DNA of 64,000 nucleotides. It comes from Roseibium aquae. Its GTDB lineage: Bacteria; Pseudomonadota; Alphaproteobacteria; Rhizobiales; Stappiaceae. Positions 33,283 to 41,382 of the stretch are shown piece after piece. Location: NCBI RefSeq assembly GCF_008711285.1, contig NZ_VXDC01000006.1, positions 1 to 64,000 on the forward strand. Direction: 5' to 3'. The position numbers and the translations under genes were made by a program. Under the pieces are notes generated by a model. It was given only the letters and a program-made list of their open reading frames with translations, had not been told where the DNA came from and ran no database searches. Each line of letters opens with the position of its first letter. Position 1 is the first letter of the stretch.

Positions 33283-34149
33283 CTATCGGTTGATCTTTTT
33301 GCCGCTGATCATTTCAAGCCGCTCGATCACCGGCGCACTGGGCAAGCCGGTCAAGGGCAGACCGCGATCAAGCTCGAACCGGCGGATCGCCGCCGAGGTG
33401 TTCTCGCCCATGATCCCATCGACCATGAGCGGTCCATAGCCGAGATCAGATAGGAGCTGCTGGATCTGGACGAGCCGGATATCCTGCGGCGGAACCGGCG
33501 TTGCCGCGGGTTTGGGGTCGCTCGGCTGATCGATCTGACCCGGCCGAGGCTGGCCAGCCGGACCCGCGAGCGCGGACGGGGGAACCGGGGCGGTGGCAAG
33601 GGCGGTCGAGGCCGCCCCTCCCGGCTTGGCCCTGGGCACCGGCACCAGGCCCTGGGTACCATCGGGGCCAGCGACCGGCGCCACTTTCTGCAAGGTCATG
33701 ATCGCCAGAAGGGCTTCGCTGGGATCTCCGGTTTCCACCTGTCCGATGATCCGCTGATAGTTGCGGATCGCCCGCTCCGTTGCCGGTCCCTTCATTCCGT
33801 CCAGGGGGCCTTCATAAAGCCCCTGGCTGCGCAAGGCAGTCTGGATATCGAGCACCAGCGTCGAGATTTCATGAACAGGCGCAGTGGAGAAGCCCGCCTC
33901 CGCCTGATCCGCCGCTGCTAGGGCCGCTGCATCGGGCGCCGCGGCGTTTTCCCGGGTTTGGAACAGGGGGGCGGGGTGCCTGCCCGGTTGAAATCCCACT
34001 GCATTCGCGACAATCAGGCTTCCGGTCAAGGCCATCACAAGCGTGCCGCCGGCCGCCACGGGATTGTCGCGCGCCAGGCCGCGCGCCGTGGACGGCCCCG
34101 CCGGCATGTCGTCAAATTCGCTCCTGTCGCGGCCGCGTTTGCGTGCCAT
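33283..34149 (-). CDS. Membrane protein with two peptidoglycan-binding domains
   Basis: The 288-residue protein has a short cytoplasmic part, one membrane span at about residues 33-52, and two PG_binding_1 domains: the first at about 95-145 (DIQTALRSQGLYEGPLDGMK, ATERAIRNYQRI), the second at about 225-280 (QIQQLLSDLGYGPLMVDGIM, TSAAIRRFELDRGLPLTG). A Pro/Ala/Gly-rich linker joins them. It probably anchors to the sacculus. It lies between the histidine-kinase-like gene upstream (63-base gap) and DUF1491 downstream, all on the minus strand. Confidence 0.9.
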   Translation of the reverse strand: MARKRGRDRSEFDDMPAGPSTARGLARDNPVAAGGTLVMALTGSLIVANAVGFQPGRHPAPLFQTRENAAAPDAAALAAADQAEAGFSTAPVHEISTLVLDIQTALRSQGLYEGPLDGMKGPATERAIRNYQRIIGQVETGDPSEALLAIMTLQKVAPVAGPDGTQGLVPVPRAKPGGAASTALATAPVPPSALAGPAGQPRPGQIDQPSDPKPAATPVPPQDIRLVQIQQLLSDLGYGPLMVDGIMGENTSAAIRRFELDRGLPLTGLPSAPVIERLEMISGKKINR

Positions 34150-34212
34150 CAGCCCTACCCTGTTCGTCTTCTGCTCCGGGCGATCATCCTACCCCGGTCT
34201 TTACAAGCCTTA

Positions 34213-35976
34213 TCACGCGCTTTTGCGCAGTGGTATCCCGTGTTCCAGATCAACCGGCTCGCTGGCGATGCCCACCTGGTTTGGCGCCAACCGTGCCTGC
34301 GGACAGGGCAGTGCGAGGCGAATACGCGCACCTCTCGCGTGATCGGGATCGATCTCGCAGGTCGCATTCAGCGCGGCGGCAAGACGTCTCATCAGGTCCC
34401 GGCGGAAGATGCTGACCGCATGACCTGGTACCGATGCCGGGCGCGGAGCATCCGGCCCCTCCCCCAGGCCGGCTTCAACCGCGACAGCGGAGACGTTCCG
34501 GGACACATCCACAACAACCACTTGCCCCGGTTCCCCCGCCCCGGCAACCGTGACAAGCATGTGCAGAAGCATTTGATCGAGCAGGTCCTTGTCCGCAGGG
34601 ATGGACGGCAGGTCCGCGCCCTTGCGCAATCGGATTTCCATCCCGGAAACACTGGCGAGGGATGCCGCCTCCCGCACCGCGCGGTCCAATGCGGCATCAA
34701 GGCTCAGTGCCTCGACCTGAAGCGGACGGGCGCCTGCCTCCAGATCAAGGCTGGCCTGCATCCCCTTCACGGCGAGTTGCAACCGTGTGCCGGCGCAATG
34801 AAGCTGCGCTGACATCGTGCGCACATGCGGGCTCTCCCGCCCAGGAGCCATCGGCACGCCGGCCAACAGGTCCGAAAGGGTCAAAATGTCCCGGACGGGA
34901 CCGGCCAGTTCAGGTCCCGCCGCCCTCAGAAAATCCAACCGTGCGGCCAGATCGGCTTTCTCGGCCTCCATCGCGCCTTGCCGGCACAGGTCTTCCCGTT
35001 TTTGCACGGTGATATCGGTCAGTTTGATCAGGACCGAAGCACCGCTTCCGGCGCCGTGCGCAGGCGTTCCGGCATCGGCTGCGGCGTGCATGGAGACCGA
35101 GACCCAGATCTGGTCCGGCGCGGTCTGCCCATCGGCGCGCCGGTTGCCGCTTTCCAGCCGCAGGTCGAGAGTTTGCGGGGTCCCGGCCGCATGGCAAGCC
35201 GCCAGCGCCGTCAGATAGGCCGAACGATCCTGGAGATGGATGTGGGGAAAGAGCCAATCGCCGGCCCGGCTGAACCGGTCCCTTCCCAGCAGGCGCGTGA
35301 CTTCGCCCCCCACAAGGGTCAATCCGCCGCCCCGGACAGACTTGAGCAGGACATCCCCCGCGGCCGTTTCCAGTTCGCGCTCGTGGAGGGTTTGAGAGCT
35401 GATGCGTCCCTTAAGCCGCAACCGGTCCCAAAGCAGGACACCGGACAGGAGACCCGCACAGGCTACCGCGATCCCCACCGCCAAAACCTTCGTCCCATTG
35501 CCCATCTGAGCCGTGTCAGCCGCTCCAAACCCGGCGACCAGCGCCAGCGCGAGCCCGGCTGCGGCCGCCCCCACGGCCAGACCCAGCCGGGAGTTGGACA
35601 AGGCCGCCAGCGGGGGAACAGTGACCAGCCCAACCAGCGCCGGGGATCCGGCACCGCCGGTTTGAACGGCCACGCCTGTCAAGGCTGCCGCCAGCAACAT
35701 GGCGGAAACGAGATACCCGTGATCCAGACGGCCGGATTGGGACACGTAAAGACCGAGCGGCCACTGCAGCAGCATCCAGCCCAGAAGCGGCAGAAGAGGC
35801 AGCCCGATCGGACCTGCCAGCGCAAGGTGCAGCGGGATCAAGGCAAGAGCGGCCGCCCCGCACAGGAACACGCCGATCAGAAACGCCCGGTGGCGCGGGG
35901 CTTCCATGGCGTCTTGCGCCCAGTCCCGATGGACATGGGCGGTCGCCAGTCTTTGAACATCAAGCAAAATCGTCAC
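34213..35976 (-). CDS. Histidine-kinase-like membrane protein, catalytically degenerate
   Basis: The 587-residue protein has about five or six membrane segments between residues 30 and 190, a PAS-like region at about 200-330 and a C-terminal part resembling HisKA plus HATPase_c. The place of the phosphoacceptor motif (normally HELRTPL) reads AGPELAGPVRDILTLSD near residue 353, with Pro where His is expected. The N-box position (LLDQMLLHMLVTVAGAG) lacks the usual Asn, and no DxGxG box is found. This fits a pseudokinase, perhaps a scaffold or allosteric partner such as the DivL type. Upstream is a 350-base gap with several TTCGAT-like words. Confidence 0.75.
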   Translation of the reverse strand: MTILLDVQRLATAHVHRDWAQDAMEAPRHRAFLIGVFLCGAAALALIPLHLALAGPIGLPLLPLLGWMLLQWPLGLYVSQSGRLDHGYLVSAMLLAAALTGVAVQTGGAGSPALVGLVTVPPLAALSNSRLGLAVGAAAAGLALALVAGFGAADTAQMGNGTKVLAVGIAVACAGLLSGVLLWDRLRLKGRISSQTLHERELETAAGDVLLKSVRGGGLTLVGGEVTRLLGRDRFSRAGDWLFPHIHLQDRSAYLTALAACHAAGTPQTLDLRLESGNRRADGQTAPDQIWVSVSMHAAADAGTPAHGAGSGASVLIKLTDITVQKREDLCRQGAMEAEKADLAARLDFLRAAGPELAGPVRDILTLSDLLAGVPMAPGRESPHVRTMSAQLHCAGTRLQLAVKGMQASLDLEAGARPLQVEALSLDAALDRAVREAASLASVSGMEIRLRKGADLPSIPADKDLLDQMLLHMLVTVAGAGEPGQVVVVDVSRNVSAVAVEAGLGEGPDAPRPASVPGHAVSIFRRDLMRRLAAALNATCEIDPDHARGARIRLALPCPQARLAPNQVGIASEPVDLEHGIPLRKSA

Positions 35977-36327
35977 GAAACACTAACCCACGATCCGCTG
36001 CCGGGGCGGTCCGGAACGTCCGGATCCCGCTTTTCGGTCTTTCTTTTGTCCAATGTGCACACGGATCACTTAAGGAACGATAAAGCATGACCGGGCAGCG
36101 GGCCGCCGACCGGCGGAAAAAATTCGATAATTCAGAGACTTGTAGGGAGTTCGATAAAATTTGAGACAAATTCGATTCAAACTTGCTTCGAATGCGCGGA
36201 AAATTTGATGAAAACTTGAGCGGCCACCGCAACCCGATCTTTGAAGCTGCCTGTTACGGTGTATGGGTTCCATAGGCAAAGCCCGCGAAGAACTGGGCAT
36301 GCAAGAACAAACTGACAGGGTAGCGCA

Positions 36328-36801
36328 ATGTTCTTTCTGGTTCGCACAGCCTTCTGGCTGACACTCGTTCTCATGCTGATCCCGCTGTTCGGCAGCGGCC
36401 CGGACGGGGAGTCCCGGGACCCGATCGATCCCGTGGCCGCGTATTTCGCGGCGCAAGCAGCAGTGTCCGACGTGACCGGTTTTTGCGATCGCAATCCAGC
36501 GGCCTGCGAGACCGGCGGCGAAGCACTGGCCGCACTTGGAGCCCAGGCCCGCGATGGCGCACGCATCGTCTATCAGTTCCTCGACCAGAAGGTTGGCGAA
36601 ACCGATGGGCAAGCCCTTCCCAAACCGGAGCTTCCCCTAGCGGAAACCGACCCGTTTCTCGTCACCGGCTCCACACAAGCCGCGCCGGGCACATTGGCTC
36701 TCGACCCCCTGCCGATGCCCGGGCAAGCGTACGACCAGATCGTCTCCCAACCGGAGACCCCCGTTGGACCGGTTCCCCGGTCCAAGCCGCGATCAGGCTA
36801 A
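36328..36801 (+). CDS. DUF5330 domain-containing protein
   Basis: The 157-residue protein starts with a hydrophobic signal/anchor (residues 3-21, FLVRTAFWLTLVLMLIPLFG). The DUF5330 core follows: DPVAAYFAAQAAVSDVTGFC, DRNPAACETGGEALAALGAQ, GARIVYQFLDQ. Two Cys lie near residues 52 and 60. The C-terminal half is Pro-rich and variable. The family is restricted to Hyphomicrobiales and relatives and has no known function. It is divergent from the histidine-kinase-like gene. The 277 bases before sufE hold no obvious gene. Confidence 0.88.
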   Translation: MFFLVRTAFWLTLVLMLIPLFGSGPDGESRDPIDPVAAYFAAQAAVSDVTGFCDRNPAACETGGEALAALGAQARDGARIVYQFLDQKVGETDGQALPKPELPLAETDPFLVTGSTQAAPGTLALDPLPMPGQAYDQIVSQPETPVGPVPRSKPRSG

Positions 36802-37078
36802 GCGACCTGACCGCGGTCGCCGTTTTGCGTTGCCTGGCAAAGTCCAGGGTTCGAAAAACGGCTGTTTGCGCCCGCTTGACCGGACCGGCAGACATCTGCC
36901 TCCCGATCCGGATGACGGCTTGACTTGAGCGGTTTCATGCCGCTGCGCTGGAGGTGGATAGCTGCCCATTCCGCCTTCAGCGCTTTTTTTTGCCCAAATG
37001 AAGCTAGACCTGCCGGTTTGCATCCCGGCCCAAGAAAGCTATATCAAGTGGCATCACCGGCACGCAGAACGGATCGTC

Positions 37079-37507
37079 ATGGCCAATTCGCTTCAGGACA
37101 TCATCGACACATTCGAGTTTCTCGATGATTGGGAAGACCGCTACAAGTTCCTGATCGATCTGGGAAAGGATCTGGAACCGCTTGCGGCGGACGAAAAGAC
37201 CGACACCTACAAGGTTCGCGGCTGCGTCTCCCAAGTCTGGCTGGTCACGACACCGGACAACAGCGGCTCCGAGCCCGTCCTGACATTCCGGGGCGACAGC
37301 GATGCACTTATCGTCCAGGGATTGGTGGCCATCGTGATCGCCCTGTTCTCCGGTAAGACCGCGCAGGAAATCCTGCAGACCGATGTGGAAGGCCTGTTCA
37401 ACACGCTTGGCCTGCAAGAGCACTTGACACCGCAACGTTCGAACGGCCTCAAGTCGATGATCGGCCGGATCCGGACCGACGCCGAAGCCGCCCTGACGGC
37501 AGCCTGA
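37079..37507 (+). CDS. sufE: SufE family cysteine desulfuration protein
   Basis: The 142-residue protein fits SufE: IIDTFEFLDDWEDRYKFLID, KVRGCVSQVWLV with the sulphur-accepting Cys near residue 50, FRGDSDALIVQGLVAIVIAL and a C-terminal NTLGLQEHLTPQRSNGLKSM. SufE takes sulphur from the cysteine desulphurase SufS and hands it to the SufBCD scaffold. No other suf gene is in this window. ATG 37079 is used because the frame upstream lacks homology. It is convergent with the DUF6456 gene. Confidence 0.95.
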   Translation: MANSLQDIIDTFEFLDDWEDRYKFLIDLGKDLEPLAADEKTDTYKVRGCVSQVWLVTTPDNSGSEPVLTFRGDSDALIVQGLVAIVIALFSGKTAQEILQTDVEGLFNTLGLQEHLTPQRSNGLKSMIGRIRTDAEAALTAA

Positions 37508-37534
37508 CCGGCGCTTGCCAGGATGCCCGGTGCC

Positions 37535-38332
37535 CTACCCATCCCCCCGGCTGGACCGCATGGATGTCCGCTCCGGAGCCCGGATCACCTCTCCATATTC
37601 CTGGGCCAGGGCCGTCAGGGCGATCTGCAGAACCACCTTCGCTGACCGGGCTGGCCATCCCCGCTCGCGTTCGACATCCTCCAGTCCCTTGAGATGGCAG
37701 CAGATGTCGACCGCAACACGGGACAGGGCCGAGGGCAACGAACCCAGAACGCGGTAGACCCGTTTGCGCGCCGCCAGAACATCCGTGCTCATGCTGTCTG
37801 GAGAGTGTCCAGGGGACCGGGACAGGGGCTCGGTCCGCCATCCCGGCGCCATCGTCGGCGTCAAGTTGGCGAATGTGTAATCGCAGCGCAGCCTCTCTCC
37901 CGCACGAACCTGCGCGGGGCTGAGCAACGCGCGCCCCTTGCCGTCGCGCCGGCTCGCAAGCCAGGCCAGCGGGCTCTCCTTCAGATTCACCGTTACCTTG
38001 TCCCGCGTCGCCGTTCGGCCCGCTCCGATGACGGCGGAGGCCACAACCCTGTGCTGGGCCGGGAAAGCCTCCGCGCCTCCGGCCAGCATGCGCCTGCAGG
38101 CCGCGCGCCCGGCGTCCGACAACACATAGGCACCCGTTGCATCCGGCGTCAGAAAATCCTGCTTGAAAGCGGACTGTACCTGGCAGGCCGGGATTGGAAG
38201 CGGTGGCCCGCCGGCATCGAGCAGCCATGCGCCGCCGGTCAAAGCCGGATCCGATCGCCTCAAAACAACACCCGATCGGCTTAGTTTTCGCAGAAAGTCC
38301 GTCATCTGCCCGGGCCGGGCCGGCGCGTTCAC
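37535..38332 (-). CDS. DUF6456 protein, candidate GafZ-like GTA anti-terminator
   Basis: The protein is 265 residues when started at GTG 38332, which overlaps the upstream stop (GTGA) and has GGAGAG five bases before it. ATG 38305 would give 256 residues but lacks a ribosome site. The C-terminal half looks like the DUF6456 domain: DYTFANLTPTMAPGWRTEPL, RKRVYRVLGSLPSALSRVAV and DICCHLKGLEDVERERGWPA. In Caulobacter the second protein of the GafY/GafZ pair resembles the C-terminal part of R. capsulatus GafA and acts as an anti-terminator with RNA polymerase. The assignment here rests on domain type, gene order and the presence of a GTA cluster, and it is inference. Confidence 0.75.
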   Translation of the reverse strand: MNAPARPGQMTDFLRKLSRSGVVLRRSDPALTGGAWLLDAGGPPLPIPACQVQSAFKQDFLTPDATGAYVLSDAGRAACRRMLAGGAEAFPAQHRVVASAVIGAGRTATRDKVTVNLKESPLAWLASRRDGKGRALLSPAQVRAGERLRCDYTFANLTPTMAPGWRTEPLSRSPGHSPDSMSTDVLAARKRVYRVLGSLPSALSRVAVDICCHLKGLEDVERERGWPARSAKVVLQIALTALAQEYGEVIRAPERTSMRSSRGDG

Positions 38333-38742
38333 TGGCGCTCTCCCGCAGCGGGCCGGAACAGCGGATCGTTGCGCAGGGAAATCAGCGCTTCGATATCGCG
38401 CACGATGTCGTCGAAACCGGGATCGTCCCGCCTGTCCTCCGTTGCCCGGCACGCATGGGATGCCGTGGTCCGGTCCCGGTCGTACCGGAGCCCGACCTCT
38501 CTCAAAGGCAGGCCGAATTCCACATGGGCGAGATACATGACGAGCTGGCGGGCCTCCGCAACGTGACGGCGGCCGCGTGTCTTGGAGTAGAATTCCGAAG
38601 GCTTGATGCAAAAGGCCCGCGAAACATATCCCTCCGCCAGATGCAAATGGGCCGCGATCCGGTTGTCCACCATCTGCCCCATTGCGCTGCACCGGCGCCG
38701 GAACGCTGTGCGCCGGCGTTCCCCCTCACGACGTTTCACCAT
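38329..38742 (-). CDS. DnaA-domain-IV-like HTH protein, candidate GafY-like GTA activator
   Basis: The 137-residue protein has a C-terminal DnaA-type helix-turn-helix: AEGYVSRAFCIKPSEFYSKT, ARQLVMYLAHVEFGLPLREV and the signature RYDRDRTTASHACRA, which parallels GRDHTTVLHA of DnaA domain IV. There is no AAA+ domain, so it is not a replication initiator. ATG 38742 follows GGAG. Its stop overlaps the GTG of the DUF6456 gene. The N-terminal half of R. capsulatus GafA and Caulobacter GafY carry this kind of HTH and activate GTA promoters. The match is inferred from architecture; other roles for this pair are possible. Confidence 0.8.
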   Translation of the reverse strand: MVKRREGERRRTAFRRRCSAMGQMVDNRIAAHLHLAEGYVSRAFCIKPSEFYSKTRGRRHVAEARQLVMYLAHVEFGLPLREVGLRYDRDRTTASHACRATEDRRDDPGFDDIVRDIEALISLRNDPLFRPAAGERQ

Positions 38743-39012
38743 TCGACAACTCCATGCTGACACTGGATTCACCAATCGTTAATAGGTTTATTTTCCTATA
38801 TTTTATCAGCACAATTTGAGGTGGGGGATAAATTGATATGTTTATTTAAGGTTTCATCATCCAGCGGCGAACATTCCGGTCAAGATTTCGAGGAAAACTC
38901 GCCCCTGAGCCAGAGGTCTCAAACCAACGCCAAAGAGAACAACCCGGCGATTTTCATGACGGACTTCCCGATTTCTGCACGGGAACCGAGGGCACAATGC
39001 AGTCTCGAACGC

Positions 39013-39037
39013 AAAAACCGCCCGGAGGTCCGGGCGG
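39013..39037 (-). terminator. Intrinsic terminator after mucR
   Basis: On the minus strand a 9-bp perfect stem (CCGCCCGGA / TCCGGGCGG, 2-base loop) is followed by five T. It lies 35 bases after the mucR stop. Confidence 0.85.
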
Positions 39038-39071
39038 CTGATGTTCTTTCAAAGGTCTTCCAGCGGTCGCT

Positions 39072-39488
39072 TTACTTCGTGCGCTTGCGCTGTTGTCCAA
39101 GCCCCATTTTCTTCGCCAGTTCCGAGCGCGCGGCCGCGTAGTTCGGCGCGACCATCGGATAGTCCGGGCCAAGGTCCCACTTCTCGCGGTACTCGTCCGG
39201 CGTCATGTCGTAATGAGTGCGCAAATGCCTTTTGAGCGACTTGAACTTTTTGCCGTCTTCCAGACAGATGATGTAATCCGGCATGACGGATTTCTTCACC
39301 GGCACAGCCGGCTTCAGCGGCTCCGGCTCGGGTTCCATTGCCGCCGTGGATGTACGCTGAAGGGCACCGTAAACCTCGTTGATGAGGTGGGGCAAATCTG
39401 TGGACGCGACCGTGTTATTGCTCACATACGCGGACACGATGTCAGCTGTAAGATCAATCAAATTCGCGTCGACCGGAGTTTCAGACAT
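39072..39488 (-). CDS. mucR: Ros/MucR family transcriptional regulator
   Basis: The 138-residue protein is a MucR/Ros homologue: [20 protein letters not shown] at the start, then the zinc-finger region [20 protein letters not shown] (Cys and two His visible), followed by [20 protein letters not shown] and a basic tail. These proteins are H-NS-like silencers that bind AT-rich DNA and control exopolysaccharide, motility and cell-cycle genes in alphaproteobacteria. AGGTGAG precedes ATG 39488. Its upstream region is notably AT-rich, consistent with autorepression. Confidence 0.95.
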   Translation of the reverse strand: MSETPVDANLIDLTADIVSAYVSNNTVASTDLPHLINEVYGALQRTSTAAMEPEPEPLKPAVPVKKSVMPDYIICLEDGKKFKSLKRHLRTHYDMTPDEYREKWDLGPDYPMVAPNYAAARSELAKKMGLGQQRKRTK

Positions 39489-40199
39489 TTCTCACCTGTT
39501 CTATTTTATTAGCAGGACCATACACTTGACGGATCCAAAATGGGCCGCGAGCGCTTCGGACATCAAATAACGGATACTTGGAACAGCCCGCGTCCAAAAT
39601 GATTCTACTTTTGATACAACCAATAGCAGCCTTATAAATTAGCATATAGGTTTGGACAACCCCTCAAATACAATAAATACTGTCACGTCTCAAACAAAGC
39701 GTCCTTTGCGAAAATATTGCACCGCCAAGAATGCGACAAAAACATGGTGAGAATCAGTATTTGGCGGCAGATTGGCGCGGTATCGGCACCGCCGCCCGCC
39801 AGTCCGGCCCCAGCCCCTTGTCAGTTCGGCACATGCCCCGAACTTGCTCCGGCCGGGAGACTGGCTGTCCGGCGCAAGACCGGTGGTCGAGTTGAAAAGA
39901 CGGCCGGCTCCATGGCGTTGGGCAGGCCCCATGGGCGCGCCTAACCGCGACAATTCCCGGCACATCCAGTATCTCACCCCTCGATCGGGTGCCCAGAGAT
40001 GTAGGAAACCTGCGCTTGTCCAGCCCGCAACCGTTTCTGTTCCTGAACAACGGATCTGAACGCATCTGCTGACGCGGTCGTACCGGTTCGCGATCAATCG
40101 GATCAGGAAGGATGTGCAACCACTTTAACCGTGCGCGCAGTTCCCGCAAAGCCAGGTCTATCCGAAACGGCGTCTCATCAGGACCCGGTGCAGCTGTGC
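39489..40199. other. Noncoding stretch upstream of mucR
   Basis: The first 240 bases are AT-rich and probably hold the mucR promoter. The remaining bases (about 39740-40199) are GC-rich with several short open frames on both strands, none with a ribosome site or recognisable family. It could be a decayed gene or insertion sequence, but no transposase motif or inverted-repeat ends were identified. Confidence 0.5.
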
Positions 40200-40556
40200 T
40201 CAATCAGGATCGTTTGGACGTATGATCGGCTTCAAGGCATCGCGTTTCGTGGCCGCACAGGGCCGGTAGCCAGCGCGGTAGGACGCGGTTGCCAGCAAGT
40301 GCGCGGCCAGCGGCGCGGTCAGCAGAAAGAAGACGATCCCTGCAATCGCCCGGGTCACGACGCCGGCATCCGCCGCCAGGATCGCAAGCGCCAAAAGCAT
40401 CAAGCCGGACCCCAGGGTGCCCGCCTTCGACCCGGCATGCATGCGCATGTAAACGTCCTGCAGACGCAGCAAGCCAATAGAGGCGACAAGGGCGAACAAG
40501 GCCCCGCCAACCAGCAGGATGCCAACGAAAATCTGGATATAGGCGTCCACCATCAC
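40200..40556 (-). CDS. mnhG: Monovalent cation/H+ antiporter subunit G
   Basis: The 118-residue protein has three membrane spans and the MnhG/PhaG signature [20 protein letters not shown] followed by [14 protein letters not shown]. It is an accessory membrane subunit of the Mrp antiporter complex, which exchanges Na+ or K+ for protons and supports alkali and salt tolerance. Its ATG overlaps the subunit F stop (ATGATG with an embedded TGA). It is the last gene of the operon. Confidence 0.95.
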   Translation of the reverse strand: MMVDAYIQIFVGILLVGGALFALVASIGLLRLQDVYMRMHAGSKAGTLGSGLMLLALAILAADAGVVTRAIAGIVFFLLTAPLAAHLLATASYRAGYRPCAATKRDALKPIIRPNDPD

Positions 40557-40909
40557 TGCCCTGCCTTTCTGCGCGCGATGCTTTCTTCAACCTCTTTGCA
40601 GATCGTTTCATCGCCAACCGCGCCGCGATTGTTGATGAACCGGGCAAAGGCAACGGTCGCCAGGAAGCCGACAAGACCGAGTGTTATGGCCACGTCCACA
40701 TAAAGGTAGTAGCTCGTCAGGATTCCGAAGGTTGCCAGAAACCCGATCCCAACCGCCACAAGCATGTCGAGGGCCACGACCCGATCGGGCAGTGTCGGCC
40801 CCTTCACAATGCGGATCACGATCAGGATGAACGATATGGTAAGGATGGCGAGCGAGATATGGATGCAGACATCCAGAAAGTGAGCGGCAAAGGCCTCAAG
40901 CGGGCTCAT
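40553..40909 (-). CDS. mnhF: Monovalent cation/H+ antiporter subunit F
   Basis: The 118-residue protein has three membrane spans and the MnhF motif [20 protein letters not shown] followed by [20 protein letters not shown]. The conserved Asp in LPDRVVALD is essential in homologues. It overlaps subunit E upstream and subunit G downstream by four bases each. Confidence 0.95.
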   Translation of the reverse strand: MSPLEAFAAHFLDVCIHISLAILTISFILIVIRIVKGPTLPDRVVALDMLVAVGIGFLATFGILTSYYLYVDVAITLGLVGFLATVAFARFINNRGAVGDETICKEVEESIARRKAGQ

Positions 40910-41382
40910 CTGAAGGCCTCCAGGATCTTGCGTTCAAAACCGTTCTTGATGTCGTCGATGGTTTCCTGCGGATCGGGCACATCAATGCAGTGAATGAAGA
41001 GGGTCTTGCGGTCGTCGGACACCTCAACGGACAATGTTCCTGGTGTAAGGGTGATCAGATTGGCCAACATCGTGATCTCGAAATCCCGGTCAACCGTCAA
41101 CGGATAAGCGATGATGCCCGGCTCGAGCACGATCTTCGGCCGCAACACGATCTTCGCCACCCGCCAGGCCGACAGGAACAGCTCGTAGACAAACAGGGCC
41201 GCCAGACTGATCACCTGTCCCACACGATTGAAATAACGGGACGTGCCGACCTGCTCGCGGATCAGAAAAAGAGCAATGGACCCAAGCAGGAAGCCGAAGA
41301 CAAGGTTCAGCGCCGCGAAACTGCCGCTGACCGCTCCCCAGGCCAGCGCCAGGAGCAGATTGATCAGGAACAAACCGGTCAT
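40906..41382 (-). CDS. mnhE: Monovalent cation/H+ antiporter subunit E
   Basis: The 158-residue protein has two N-terminal membrane spans ([19 protein letters not shown]) and a cytoplasmic domain with [20 protein letters not shown] and [20 protein letters not shown], the MnhE signature. It overlaps subunit D by four bases. All residues usually conserved in the family appear present. Confidence 0.95.
   Translation of the reverse strand: MTGLFLINLLLALAWGAVSGSFAALNLVFGFLLGSIALFLIREQVGTSRYFNRVGQVISLAALFVYELFLSAWRVAKIVLRPKIVLEPGIIAYPLTVDRDFEITMLANLITLTPGTLSVEVSDDRKTLFIHCIDVPDPQETIDDIKNGFERKILEAFR

Noticed and set aside
36085..36220. Repeated TTCGAT words upstream of the histidine-kinase-like gene
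   Set aside because: Spacing is irregular and the words are short, so no operator is claimed; the AT-rich patch may simply be a MucR-type silencing region.
39690..40203. Minus-strand open frames of 135 and 149 codons between mucR and mnhG, considered as a decayed transposase
   Set aside because: No DDE-type motif, no inverted-repeat ends and no ribosome site could be found, so no mobile element is claimed.
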